Origin: Bacteroidetes bacterium HGW-Bacteroidetes-16
GTDB taxonomy: Bacteria; Bacteroidota; Bacteroidia; Bacteroidales; F082
Direction of reading: 5' to 3'
NCBI GenBank assembly: GCA_002840975.1
Contig: PHDN01000004.1
Location: 110,575 to 174,574, forward strand
DNA: 64,000 nucleotides
A program made the translations under genes and the position numbers. Below, one piece after another: positions 54,564 to 63,800 of this stretch (position 1 is its first letter; each line of letters begins with the position of its first letter). Below the pieces are notes generated by a model. That model saw only the letters and a program-made list of their open reading frames with translations. It ran no database searches and was not told where the DNA came from.

Positions 54564-57341
54564 TTAATGGGCTTCGAGCCAGTTTTCTCCAATATTAATG
54601 TCCACCTCCACCGGAACACTTAGTTTCATGGCTTGTTTCATGTTTTTTTCTATCAGTATTTTCATGATCTCCACCTCTTCACGGTGTACATCAAATACAA
54701 GCTCATCATGTACCTGAAGGATCATTTTGGTTTTCAGGTTTTTCTCCACCATCTCGTTGTAAATACTGATCATAGCGATTTTAATCATGTCTGCCGATGA
54801 TCCCTGGATGGGCGCGTTGATGGCATTTCGTTCGGCAAAACCCCTGACAGTCGCATTTCCAGAGTTAATATCATTCAGATAACGCCGTCTGCCCATAATG
54901 GTTTCCACGTAGCCGTTTGCTTTTGCGAAAGCGATCGTGCTGTCCATGTACTTTTTAACGCCGGGGTATTTCTCAAAATAACTGCTGATGATATCGGCAG
55001 CCTCCCTCCGTGGAATACCCAGTCTTTCGCTTAATCCAAAAGCCGAAATACCATAAATAATTCCAAAATTTACAGTCTTGGCATTTCTGCGCATGTCGCG
55101 TGTAACTTCACCCAGAGGCATATTGTAAACCCTTGAGGCCGTGGCCGTATGGATATCAACGCCTTCGCTAAAATCATGGATCATGGCTTTATCATCACTC
55201 AGGTGGGCGATGATCCGCAATTCAATTTGAGAATAGTCGGCGGCCATCAACACATAATCGCTGTTGCGGGGGATAAAGGCTTTCCTGATTTCACGACCGA
55301 GTTCGGTCCGTATGGGAATATTCTGCAGGTTTGGATTGTTAGAACTCAGTCGCCCGGTTGCCGCAACAGCCTGGTTGTAGGAGGTATGTATGCGGCCATC
55401 GCGGGGATTTACCAACGCCGGTAGCGCATCCACATAAGTGGATTTTAGTTTGCTTAACGACCTGAACTCCAGGATACGTTCGATGATTGGATGGCGGTGA
55501 GCCAGTTTTAAGAGTTCATCTTCACCGGTGGCATATTGTCCGGTTTTGGTCTTTTTGGGTTTATCGATGATGGCGAGTTTTTCGAACAATACTTCCCCCA
55601 TTTGTTTGGGTGAAGCAATATTGAATTCGGTATCGGCCAGACGGAAAATCTCCGCTTGTGTAACGCCAATCTGTGTTTCCAGTTCCTGGCTGAACTGAAC
55701 CAGTGTGTCCACATCCAACTTCACACCCTCTGCTTCCATGGAGGCCAGCACCGGTACCAGGGGCATTTCTATTTCATCGAACAGTTTTTTTGTTCCGGCT
55801 TCCACCAGCATGGGTTCAAAGACCTCTTTTAGCTGCAAGGTGATATCGGCATCTTCGGCTGCATATTCTTTGATTTCTGCCGGATTGGCATCGCGCATAC
55901 TTCCCTGGTTTTTGCCTTTCTTTCCGATGAGGGTCTCGATGCTCACGGGCTTGTAGTTCAAATATGTTTCTGAAAGCACATCCATGTTGTGGCGCATGTC
56001 GGGCTGGATAAGGTAATGGGCAATCATGGTATCGAAAAAACGTCCGGCTACTTTTACCTCGTACCAATTGAGCATGCTGGCATCGAACTTGATATTCTGC
56101 CCGATTTTGGTGATTTTCGGGTTTTCTATCACCTTTTTAAAAAGTCCGACGGTTTCGAGGGCCTCGTGGTAATTTTCGGAAACCGGCACATACCAGGCTT
56201 CGCCTGCCTTGAAAGCGAAGGACATGCCAACCAGCTCGGCATTGTTGGCGTCTACTCCGGTGGTTTCTGTATCAAAACAAAACTCGTTTTGCTTCCCCAG
56301 CAAAGCCGCCAGTTGCTGAGCTTCTTCTTTGGTGCTCACCAGGTGATACTGGTGAGGAGTGTTTTGTATGGTTTTTTTATCGGTTACTTCGGTTACAACC
56401 AAGCCACTATCCTCTTCATCCGAAAACAAATTCCCCTGTGTTGGAGTGTTTTGGTGTGGTGAATAAAGGGCTTCTACCCGGGCCGCATAATTTCTGAATT
56501 CAAGCTCTTCAAACAGTATTTTAAGCTTTTCAAAATCAGGATCTTCCATTATCAACTTATCAGGGTTAAACTCGATGGGTACATCTAAAATGATGGTAGC
56601 CAACGATTTGCTTTGTAGCGCCTGATCGGTGAACCGTTCAAGGTTTTCTTTGAGTTTTCCCTTAAGTTCATCGGTGTGATCCAGAAGGTTTTCTATGGAG
56701 CCGTACTCGGCAATCAGTTTGATGGCGGTTTTTTCACCAATTCCGGGCACCCCGGGGATGTTGTCCGATGCATCGCCCCACAGTCCCAGCAAATCGATCA
56801 TCTGCAAGGGGTTCTCGAGCTGATACCGTTCACAGACTTCTTTAATTCCCCAAACTTCGGCACCGTTGCCCATGCGGGCAGGTTTGTACATAAAAATATT
56901 TTCGCTTACCAACTGACCAAAATCCTTGTCTGGAGTCATCATGAAAGTGGTAAAGCCAGCTTTCTCGGCTCTTTTGGCCAGGGTGCCAATGACATCATCG
57001 GCTTCATAGCCATCCACCGAAAGGATGGGAATATTAAATCCTTTTATCAATTCCACAATAAATGGGATGGAAGCGGCCAGATCTTCGGGCATTTTTTCGC
57101 GGTTGGCCTTATACTCGGCAAAATCGTCGTGGCGAACAGTGGGTGCATGGGTATCGAAAGCTACACCTATGTGAGTGGGTTTCTGATTCTTGAGTATGTC
57201 GAGCAACGCGTTGGCAAAGCCCAGAACAGCCGATGTATTCTGTCCTTTGCTGTTGATGCGGGGGTTATTGCTAAATGCAAAATAGGCGCGGTATATCAAT
57301 GCCATCGCATCCAGCAAAAACAGTTTTTTAGGTTCGTTCAT
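54564..57341 (-). CDS. polA: DNA polymerase I
   Basis: Removes RNA primers and fills gaps. The protein has 925 residues. The start at 57341 (MNEPKKLFLLDAMALIYRAY) is chosen over one eight codons earlier because the family starts there. The 5' nuclease domain (1-290) has GYEADDVIGTLAK and the metal ligands in TPDKDFGQL. The 3'-5' exonuclease domain appears active (CFDTETTGVDANN, with Asp and Glu ligands). The polymerase domain has motif A MAADYSQIELRIIAHLS, motif B RRNAKTVNFGIIYG and motif C QVHDELVFD. It is the first gene of a probable polA-ROK unit. It diverges from the PIN-PhoH gene. Confidence 0.96.
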   Translation of the reverse strand: MNEPKKLFLLDAMALIYRAYFAFSNNPRINSKGQNTSAVLGFANALLDILKNQKPTHIGVAFDTHAPTVRHDDFAEYKANREKMPEDLAASIPFIVELIKGFNIPILSVDGYEADDVIGTLAKRAEKAGFTTFMMTPDKDFGQLVSENIFMYKPARMGNGAEVWGIKEVCERYQLENPLQMIDLLGLWGDASDNIPGVPGIGEKTAIKLIAEYGSIENLLDHTDELKGKLKENLERFTDQALQSKSLATIILDVPIEFNPDKLIMEDPDFEKLKILFEELEFRNYAARVEALYSPHQNTPTQGNLFSDEEDSGLVVTEVTDKKTIQNTPHQYHLVSTKEEAQQLAALLGKQNEFCFDTETTGVDANNAELVGMSFAFKAGEAWYVPVSENYHEALETVGLFKKVIENPKITKIGQNIKFDASMLNWYEVKVAGRFFDTMIAHYLIQPDMRHNMDVLSETYLNYKPVSIETLIGKKGKNQGSMRDANPAEIKEYAAEDADITLQLKEVFEPMLVEAGTKKLFDEIEMPLVPVLASMEAEGVKLDVDTLVQFSQELETQIGVTQAEIFRLADTEFNIASPKQMGEVLFEKLAIIDKPKKTKTGQYATGEDELLKLAHRHPIIERILEFRSLSKLKSTYVDALPALVNPRDGRIHTSYNQAVAATGRLSSNNPNLQNIPIRTELGREIRKAFIPRNSDYVLMAADYSQIELRIIAHLSDDKAMIHDFSEGVDIHTATASRVYNMPLGEVTRDMRRNAKTVNFGIIYGISAFGLSERLGIPRREAADIISSYFEKYPGVKKYMDSTIAFAKANGYVETIMGRRRYLNDINSGNATVRGFAERNAINAPIQGSSADMIKIAMISIYNEMVEKNLKTKMILQVHDELVFDVHREEVEIMKILIEKNMKQAMKLSVPVEVDINIGENWLEAH

Positions 57342-57490
57342 GAAGACAATGTTAAGTATGGGCAAAAGTAATCATTTCCGGCAGTCTTTTTTTTAACGGC
57401 AGCTTGTTAGAAAGTAAAATCACAACTGCGATTATTGTTGATTTTGTCTGGTAACTTTACACCAAATTCTACACTAATAACTTGTGTCGT

Positions 57491-58846
57491 ATGCAAAAAA
57501 CAACCAAAATATCCACCAAAAAAAAAGAGCCCGGGAAAATTTTTGTTCTCGACACATCGGTTATTCTATACAACCACAATGCCATCAACGAATTTGGTGA
57601 CAACGATGTGGCCATTCCCATCACGGTACTCGAAGAACTCGACAATTTTAAAAAAGGGAATGCCATTAAAAATTTTGAGGCTCGTGAGTTTATCCGTTTT
57701 CTGGACAATATCTCCGGAAAGACAACTATGACCGAATGGAGAAAACTCAACGGGCCTACCAAGGGGAGTTTTAAAGTGGTGATGAACGAACAAAGTAAAA
57801 CCGATGCCAGGAAGGTATTTGGCGAAAACAAACCCGATCACCACATCCTGAACGCGGCCATTAAACTAAAGGAAGACCACCCGGAACGAAAGGTTATTTT
57901 AGTGAGCAAAGACATCAACCTCAGGCTAAAAGCCAAAGCGATGGATTTGCACGCGGAAGACTTCGAAACAGGAAAGGTGAAAAATATTGACGATTTGTAT
58001 ACGGGTAGTTCGGTTATTGAACTGGTGAGCCCGGAGGCCATCGACAATCTGTACAACAATGGATTTTGCAGTCTGGACGAACTCAAGTTGGAAGAACCCT
58101 TGCCAAACCATTATTTTATATTAAAGAGCGAGCGGGCTTCGGCACTGGCCTTTGTCAACCCCATCACCAACCGCGTTGAAAGAGTGGAGAAACGCAGCAT
58201 CTCGCGCATTATGCCACGCAATGCCGAACAGGTTTTTGCCCTGCATGCCATCATGAACCCCGAAGTAAAGCTGGTTACCTTACAGGGAGTAGCTGGAACC
58301 GGGAAAACCCTGTTGGCCTTGGCCGGAGCCTGGGAACAACGCCGGAATTTTAAACAGATTTACCTGGCGCGCCCCATCGTGCCGCTGAGCAACAAAGACA
58401 TCGGCTACCTGCCGGGCGATGTGCACGAAAAAATCAATCCCTACATGGAACCGTTGTGGGATAACCTCAAATTTATCCAAAGCCAGTATGGTGAACAGGA
58501 CAATGAGTATAAACGCATTTCGGATGCCATCGAAAGTCAGAAACTGATGATCACACCCTTGGCTTATATCCGTGGGCGCAGCATTTCCAATGTGTGTTTC
58601 ATTGTGGATGAAGCCCAAAACCTGACCCCGCATGAGATTAAAACCATCATCACCCGCGCTGGGGAAAACACAAAGATTATCTTCACGGGTGATGTTTATC
58701 AGATTGATACACCCTACCTGGATTCACAATCCAACGGGCTTTCTGTATTGATAGATAAGATAAAACACCACAGTATCTATGCCCATGTAAGGCTGGAAAA
58801 AGGAGAACGGTCGGAGCTGGCGAATCTGGCGAATGATTTGTTGTAG
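57491..58846 (+). CDS. PIN-PhoH family protein (PhoH2/YlaK type)
   Basis: A 451-residue protein with an N-terminal PIN nuclease domain (FVLDTSVILYNHNAI, VLEELDNFKKGN, ILVSKDINLRLKA give the acidic residues) and a C-terminal PhoH ATPase domain (LQGVAGTGKTLLALAGA Walker A, CFIVDEAQNLTP Walker B, and IIFTGDVYQID). In some bacteria such PhoH2 proteins act as RNA helicase-nucleases. The start at 57491 avoids a three-codon extension. It is divergent from polA, with 149 bases between. It ends at a stem-loop that also faces the DUF4382 gene. Confidence 0.9.
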   Translation: MQKTTKISTKKKEPGKIFVLDTSVILYNHNAINEFGDNDVAIPITVLEELDNFKKGNAIKNFEAREFIRFLDNISGKTTMTEWRKLNGPTKGSFKVVMNEQSKTDARKVFGENKPDHHILNAAIKLKEDHPERKVILVSKDINLRLKAKAMDLHAEDFETGKVKNIDDLYTGSSVIELVSPEAIDNLYNNGFCSLDELKLEEPLPNHYFILKSERASALAFVNPITNRVERVEKRSISRIMPRNAEQVFALHAIMNPEVKLVTLQGVAGTGKTLLALAGAWEQRRNFKQIYLARPIVPLSNKDIGYLPGDVHEKINPYMEPLWDNLKFIQSQYGEQDNEYKRISDAIESQKLMITPLAYIRGRSISNVCFIVDEAQNLTPHEIKTIITRAGENTKIIFTGDVYQIDTPYLDSQSNGLSVLIDKIKHHSIYAHVRLEKGERSELANLANDLL

Positions 58847-58861
58847 ATTCAAATCAAAACT

Positions 58862-58892
58862 ACCGTTTCACTATTCTAACGGTCATACTTTT
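58862..58892. terminator. Bidirectional stem-loop between PhoH and DUF4382 genes
   Basis: ACCGTT and AACGGT form a 6-base stem with a ten-base loop; on the plus strand TACTTTTTTATT follows. The genes on the two sides converge here. Confidence 0.55.
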
Positions 58893-59690
58893 TTATTCAA
58901 TTGGGATAGTTCCCATCTGAGTTGTCTGACCTATAATAACTACAACACCGGGTACAATTTTCTCTAAATGTCCAGCATTCTGAACGAATTTCACTTGATA
59001 GATCCCCGGCATAACTGCTGGAATAAGGAACTGCCCATTGGTCTGGTTAATGTATGTTCCCGAAGTATCAGTTGCATTTGTTGCTTCAACATAATAAGCG
59101 CCCTCAATGGGTGAAATTGTTCCTGCAATACTACCAATAGAAGTTTCCATGCATCCCGACACAACCGGCTTGAGCATATATTTCCCGTTCCCTGTTACAT
59201 GAACTGATTTTTGTGTATTAAAATCGAGCACCAGGTAGTAAACACCGCCGGCAATCAACTGTTGTGAATCCATTTTTACCTTGTATCCGGAGGTCTGTCC
59301 CGATGGGGTTGTTAGTTCATGCGATACACCATCTACAACAACTGTATTATTAGTTCCAAGAATCAATCGCAATTCTGAAATGGTGCATGGAGTCATAACC
59401 ACATCATTGATCAGGGCCAGTGAATTACCGTTGGTAAAACTCAAGAGATTGTATACACCTGAATTGTCCATTTCCAGAGTTATCCAGCCTGTACCGATGT
59501 TGGCTTCCATTCCGACTATTTCCACATTTACAGCATCATAGGCTGAAGGCGCATCAATAAGTTTTACAGAAAATACCGGATTACCGGGAGGATTGGTGTT
59601 ATTATTTTTTTCACAACCCTGTTGTGAAAGCATAAATAGGGCAAATACTGCTAAAGCAGCAAAACTGATTAAGGCATTTCTTTTTTTCAT
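58893..59690 (-). CDS. DUF4382 lipoprotein (second copy)
   Basis: Encodes 265 residues. The start at 59690 gives a lipoprotein signal peptide (NALISFAALAVFALFMLSQQ, then GCEKN); an ATG seven codons earlier (59711) would place an 11-base A run in the coding part. The DUF4382 domain starts with VFSVKLIDAPSAYDAVNVEI, and GVYNLLSFTNG follows. The C-terminal 75 residues are a beta-rich module (SIGSIAGTISPIEGAYYVEA, INQTNGQFLIPAVMPGIY) like that in the first DUF4382 protein. It follows a lipoprotein-CsbD pair on the same strand, suggesting a shared envelope-stress role. Confidence 0.85.
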   Translation of the reverse strand: MKKRNALISFAALAVFALFMLSQQGCEKNNNTNPPGNPVFSVKLIDAPSAYDAVNVEIVGMEANIGTGWITLEMDNSGVYNLLSFTNGNSLALINDVVMTPCTISELRLILGTNNTVVVDGVSHELTTPSGQTSGYKVKMDSQQLIAGGVYYLVLDFNTQKSVHVTGNGKYMLKPVVSGCMETSIGSIAGTISPIEGAYYVEATNATDTSGTYINQTNGQFLIPAVMPGIYQVKFVQNAGHLEKIVPGVVVIIGQTTQMGTIPIE

Positions 59691-59799
59691 GTTCTTTTTT
59701 TTTTTGTTCAATATAAAATTTAGTTTTTTAATTTTAAGTAAATTATGAAAAGGGAGGCAAAAGGTCTGCTCTTTTCATTGGGTCATCAGATTAAATTAG

Positions 59800-60267
59800 T
59801 TACTTTGTATTGTCGACAGTTAAATCTTTGAGCGCTTTTCCAAGTTCATCCATATCATGATTAAATTCGCGTTTGAAAGTTTCCCAGTCACTGTGATTGG
59901 TTTCATATGTCTCCAACTTAATCTTCAGGTCTTTGTTTTTCTGTTCAAGATTTTCAATCTTCCTTGCATAAAGGGGATCAAGTATAGTACCCGGTTTGTT
60001 CATTTTTTCTGTTAGTTCTTTAATGCGGATTTCATTGTTATTGATTTTTAATTCTGATTCTAATTTGAATGTTTTCCATTCATCAGCATTTGCCATTTTT
60101 GGCATATCAGAATTAGCATCATTGTGCATTGCTTGCCTGTCTTGTTGTGTTTCATGCATCATACCATGATCATCTCCATCCCTGTTGTCTGATGACTGGC
60201 AGCCTGTGAGAATTGTTCCTGCCATAAACGTTGTTGCTATGGCCAGGGTAAGAATTATTTTTTTCAT
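59800..60267 (-). CDS. Coiled-coil lipoprotein next to CsbD
   Basis: Encodes 155 residues. The signal peptide ends in a lipobox (GTILTGCQSSD, Cys22). The mature protein is His/Met/Asp-rich at first (DGDDHGMMHETQQDRQAMHN) and then forms a long helical coiled coil (LKINNNEIRIKELTEKMNKP, ARKIENLEQKNKDLKIKLET). The Met/His-rich start could bind metal such as copper, but this is an inference. It lies 88 bases after csbD on the same strand. No family is recognised with certainty. Confidence 0.7.
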   Translation of the reverse strand: MKKIILTLAIATTFMAGTILTGCQSSDNRDGDDHGMMHETQQDRQAMHNDANSDMPKMANADEWKTFKLESELKINNNEIRIKELTEKMNKPGTILDPLYARKIENLEQKNKDLKIKLETYETNHSDWETFKREFNHDMDELGKALKDLTVDNTK

Positions 60268-60355
60268 CTTATATTTTTTTAGAATTATTATTTTGAAACA
60301 AACCGAACTGTTTAACGAATGTTGTTAAACAGTTGGTTTTGCAATATGTTGTCGT

Positions 60356-60541
60356 TTAAAGTTCTGAGATAATTTTGTGCAGTTCTTCTTTGGATTTGCC
60401 AAGCTTTATCTGAAGTCTTCCCAACATTTCATCTTTCTTACCTTCAGCAAATATCAGGTCGTTGTCCGTTAACGCACCGAATTTCTGTTTTAGTTTGCCT
60501 TTTTGTTCATTCCAGTTTCCTTTTACTTCAGTAGTATTCAT
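60356..60541 (-). CDS. CsbD family stress protein
   Basis: A 61-residue protein. It has the CsbD pattern [18 protein letters not shown] followed by [21 protein letters not shown] and the closing [16 protein letters not shown]. Members are induced by general stress in several phyla, though their molecular role is unknown. Its upstream region has two or three short palindromes. It starts a probable three-gene unit with the coiled-coil and DUF4382 lipoproteins. Confidence 0.9.
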   Translation of the reverse strand: MNTTEVKGNWNEQKGKLKQKFGALTDNDLIFAEGKKDEMLGRLQIKLGKSKEELHKIISEL

Positions 60542-60559
60542 CTTTTTTGATATTATATT

Positions 60560-60606
60560 CCTGCATTTGGCAGGTCAGTAGTGAAATAATTTTCACTTTG
60601 CAAAGT
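60560..60606 (-). promoter_or_regulatory. Palindrome-rich control region of csbD
   Basis: Three symmetric sites lie close together: CCTGC-ATTTG-GCAGG (60560-60574), GTGAAA-TAAT-TTTCAC (60581-60596) and the perfect ACTTTGCAAAGT (60595-60606), the last two overlapping. On the minus strand CAACTTTG differs from TAnnTTTG by one base, so a promoter may lie here and the GTGAAA palindrome would be just after the start site. The hairpin would be in the 5' leader. Confidence 0.45.
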
Positions 60607-61001
60607 TGGAGCTATTGATACCGGAAAGCATTACACAATTAAATGAAAGAGTTATATGATTCACACATTATTTTCCAGCCTGATTCATAAGGCATATTCA
60701 AATTAATGTGCGGCGAGATGAAAAATCCACATTCACTAATCATTTCATTGGTTAATAAAACTATTTACTTACTTCGCATGAATTCAGAAATGAGTTCTCA
60801 ATTTACCCTTAAAAAGGATTCGCGAATTTCTTATATCCTTAGAAAAAAATCAGAGTAATAAGTAAAGAATTCTACCTTTGTTTGTTTGAATATTCGCCCA
60901 AAGCGATACTGGAGAAAATTTTCAATTTACCTGAATACTCAAATTCGTTTTTTGTTATTTTAGCCGGATACAAATCAACAATTAAACAAATCAATTCCCC
61001 T
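60607..61001. other. Gap between csbD and the outer-membrane protein gene
   Basis: No gene is evident. A TACCTTTG box at 60873-60880 fits the -7 consensus for the plus-strand gene at 61002 and would give a leader of about 115 bases. The frame is open upstream of 61002 back to 60882, but the translation there lacks a signal peptide and is probably not used. Confidence 0.4.
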
Positions 61002-61736
61002 ATGAAAAAGATTCGCCTGTCTTATGTTATCAGCCTGTTGCTGGCATTTGTTTTTACACCTTCTTTACTGGCCCAGGATTCCGGAAAAGCGGAGTACAAT
61101 GAAGGTAAAACTGAGTTTACTATCGGAGTGGCTAATATTTTTGCAAAAAACAACACCATTTATCCGATTTACTACATCGATCAGTATGGTAATTTCATTT
61201 ATGACATTAATTATATATTTAGCGTTCAGCAACCTGAACTGGTTGTCGGGCTGAAATTTCACCAGCCTAAGGGTGCTTTCCGTTTGGGAACAAATATGAG
61301 CTATTCATCTACCACCGATGAGCAAAAATCGGGTTCAAAGGAGAAAACCAGCCTTAAATTGTTTAGCGAAAAATTCTTTGTGGGTTATGAATGGCAATTA
61401 ACCTATTCAAGGATCAAAATTTTCTATGGATTTGATGTTTCCACTTCCTATGCGAGTCTTAAAATGGAGCAGGAATACCCTGTTAATAACGGATATCAGA
61501 ATAATAGTTCCACCAAATACAATGAATTTGCTGTTGGGATAAATCCATTGCTGGGTGTGGATCTGATGATCACTCCCCATTTGTCTATTGGAACAGAAAT
61601 AAAATATGCGACAGAATATGTTACCGGTAAATCGGAATCAAAGTATGGTACCAATTCCAGCGATAAAACTAACAGCAGTGCTTTCAGAACCTACTTTGGC
61701 CCGTTGGGCTATTTGTCAGTAAATATTTATTTCTAG
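61002..61736 (+). CDS. Probable outer-membrane beta-barrel protein
   Basis: Encodes 244 residues. The ATG at 61002 starts a signal peptide (LSYVISLLLAFVFTPSLLAQ). The rest has alternating polar and hydrophobic residues with many Tyr and Ser, and the last strand ends ...GYLSVNIYF with a terminal Phe, as in outer-membrane barrels. Segments such as VGYEWQLTYSRIKIFYGFD fit transmembrane strands. A barrel of about eight to ten strands is likely. The function is unknown. Its stop is one base from the convergent gene's stop. Confidence 0.7.
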   Translation: MKKIRLSYVISLLLAFVFTPSLLAQDSGKAEYNEGKTEFTIGVANIFAKNNTIYPIYYIDQYGNFIYDINYIFSVQQPELVVGLKFHQPKGAFRLGTNMSYSSTTDEQKSGSKEKTSLKLFSEKFFVGYEWQLTYSRIKIFYGFDVSTSYASLKMEQEYPVNNGYQNNSSTKYNEFAVGINPLLGVDLMITPHLSIGTEIKYATEYVTGKSESKYGTNSSDKTNSSAFRTYFGPLGYLSVNIYF

Positions 61737-61737
61737 A

Positions 61738-63003
61738 CTACCGGCGATTTATTTCAAACCATTGGTTTATCAGGTCGTAATACTGGTCAAGATTTGGATG
61801 CTTGTTTATTTTCAACTCGTTTGTTTCTTTGATATAATTTTGTGTCTCAATGGACGATTTGGACTCATCGAGGGTAATGTGTTCATCAATAGCGGTTCGT
61901 CTGTAGAATTCCTCCACAAACAACGAATCATCAAATATATGGGGGATTCCAACGGCCAGTTGAAAATTCTCAATGGGCTCGTAAAAAATAAAGCCATCGA
62001 ACAGGTATTTAAAGTTTACTTGCTTATAGTCGCTTCCGCCAAAATTGTACAGGTCGAACTTTGTGTCTCCGAAAGGAGTACCGGCAAAATCAAAACCTTT
62101 GTTTTTGTTGCCTGTAAGTTTAAAGGCAGCATCCCATTTTCCGTCTGCCACCAGTTTAATTTCGTTTGAAGTAGGGTAGAAGTTGATCAGTATACCTTTG
62201 GTATCGGCGGGATATGTTTTATAGATGTAGGAGGCAGTGCTGTAAGAAAATGGCTCGGTGGGATTGGGCAGATAGGGCGGGATTCTGGTATAACCATGGT
62301 AGGTATTCATGATCACCAGGGCTTTTCGTTTGTTTGGATTAAAGTATTTTGCATCATCATAAATCCGGACAAAATGCTTGGCCATAAGAGAGTTGCGGTC
62401 GATAACCGTTGGCATATTGTTTTGAGGTTCCATCATTTCCATGAACATTTTATATTGATCGTCACAGGTTATGGAATCCCAATCCAAGGGCACATCCAGG
62501 GGATGAATGAATATTTTCTCGTTTTGGTTCCGCTGTTGATTGATTTGGTAAACAGACTCAAGCAAGTAATAGTAATTGTAGTTGGGCCACAAAGGAAACA
62601 TGTCGAGCTTTTTAAAGATGTTCAGAATCTCTGTTTCTACCTGTTCCGGCGACAAACCCTCCTTTTTAAGGAATTCATTGATTCGATCTCCGCTATTGAA
62701 AACCCCGACTTCGGTGTACATATCTCCGCTAAATTGCTTGTCTTTTATCACATCCACAATCAGTTTGTATTGTGTAAATTCACGATGATGACGTTCACTC
62801 AGCACCACAATGTCTTTTTCTTCCAGAGATTTCAAAATGTAATCCTTTGGAGATAAAAACGTTCCTGCATTCAAAAAATCAACCAACGACTTGATGCTGT
62901 CGCCGGGTTTTAATGACTGCGAAAACAGGGTGGATTGAAGACCAAATACAAGGACAGTGGCCACCATCACTTTGAAGTTAAACACGCATGAAGTTGTTTT
63001 CAT
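61738..63003 (-). CDS. Secreted EreA/ChaN-like protein of unknown function
   Basis: Encodes 421 residues. A signal peptide (VATVLVFGLQSTLFSQ) leads an exported protein. VVLSERHHREFTQYKLIVD (Glu-Arg-His-His), IHPLDVPLDW and IMNTYHGYTR are in the order seen in erythromycin esterase-like/ChaN/TraB superfamily members, where Glu and His residues form the active site. The similarity is only by motif; the substrate is unknown. It converges on the barrel gene at 61736 with one base between stops. It is not clearly tied to the upstream gene at 63156. Confidence 0.65.
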   Translation of the reverse strand: MKTTSCVFNFKVMVATVLVFGLQSTLFSQSLKPGDSIKSLVDFLNAGTFLSPKDYILKSLEEKDIVVLSERHHREFTQYKLIVDVIKDKQFSGDMYTEVGVFNSGDRINEFLKKEGLSPEQVETEILNIFKKLDMFPLWPNYNYYYLLESVYQINQQRNQNEKIFIHPLDVPLDWDSITCDDQYKMFMEMMEPQNNMPTVIDRNSLMAKHFVRIYDDAKYFNPNKRKALVIMNTYHGYTRIPPYLPNPTEPFSYSTASYIYKTYPADTKGILINFYPTSNEIKLVADGKWDAAFKLTGNKNKGFDFAGTPFGDTKFDLYNFGGSDYKQVNFKYLFDGFIFYEPIENFQLAVGIPHIFDDSLFVEEFYRRTAIDEHITLDESKSSIETQNYIKETNELKINKHPNLDQYYDLINQWFEINRR

Positions 63004-63155
63004 TGTTGACCTATCTGTTAAATGGATAAAAACTACCTGTTGTAACCATTAGTAAATCAGTAGTCTTAGTCGGTTATCAAAGCGGATACACAAACAGTAC
63101 CCAAAGGTACCTATAATTTTAAATAACCGAAAGATAAATCATTGCTTTCCGGAGC

Positions 63156-63644
63156 CTAAAAAGAAAATCCCCAACCAACGTAAAGGAACTCGGGGAATCC
63201 AAATCCGACACGAAAGACACCGTTTCCTCTGGGTTTCTGTCGCCGGTAACCTGCATAGGCAGCCGGAAGTACCTTTTTGATGGAACTGTCGTCAAAAGTG
63301 CTGAAATAGGTGGCACCCAACCCGGCTTCAAAATGTGACTTGTCAGCCCCGGTAATGATCCCGCCTTGGGCAACAATAAAGTCTCCGGTTCCTGACATAA
63401 TGATAGTATACGCGCCATAGCCCGCCTTGGCGAAATAGGCCATCTTCTCGCTTTTATACACGATGCGTTCATAATATATGCTGGCCGCCAGATAGATGAT
63501 TGAAGGCGATACCGACCCGTGAAATGCATTGTTATTCAACGCAGGTTTTTCGGTTGTTGCCTGCGCCGTCTGGGAATAAGTAGTGCCGGAAAGAAGCAAT
63601 ACAGTGCTCACAAAGAAAATGAACTTTAAATTAGTTGTAGTCAT
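63156..63644 (-). CDS. Probable small outer-membrane protein
   Basis: Encodes 162 residues. The start at 63644 (MTTTNLKFIFFVSTVLLLSG) gives a signal peptide ending GTTYSQ; an upstream ATG 16 codons earlier is less likely. The mature part is rich in Gly, Tyr and Phe with strand-like alternation (YLAASIYYERIVYKSEKMAY, VFRVGFGFPEFLYVGWGFSF) and a terminal Phe, consistent with a beta barrel. The function is unknown. Confidence 0.6.
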   Translation of the reverse strand: MTTTNLKFIFFVSTVLLLSGTTYSQTAQATTEKPALNNNAFHGSVSPSIIYLAASIYYERIVYKSEKMAYFAKAGYGAYTIIMSGTGDFIVAQGGIITGADKSHFEAGLGATYFSTFDDSSIKKVLPAAYAGYRRQKPRGNGVFRVGFGFPEFLYVGWGFSF

Positions 63645-63800
63645 TTTGCTGATTATTAGTGAATAGTTAGTTAAGTCCTTTGTCCTCTCCAAAAGTCGAC
63701 AAAATAAAATGACACACCTGAAACTGATCTATTGTCCAGTCAACTAAATTGTTCAAAAGAGAACGGGCGAATGTAAAGCATTATTTAGAATAATTCCATA

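Noticed and set aside
63119..63529. Minus-strand frame overlapping the small outer-membrane protein.
   Set aside because: The other frame (63156-63644) has a signal peptide and barrel-like ending; this one has neither.
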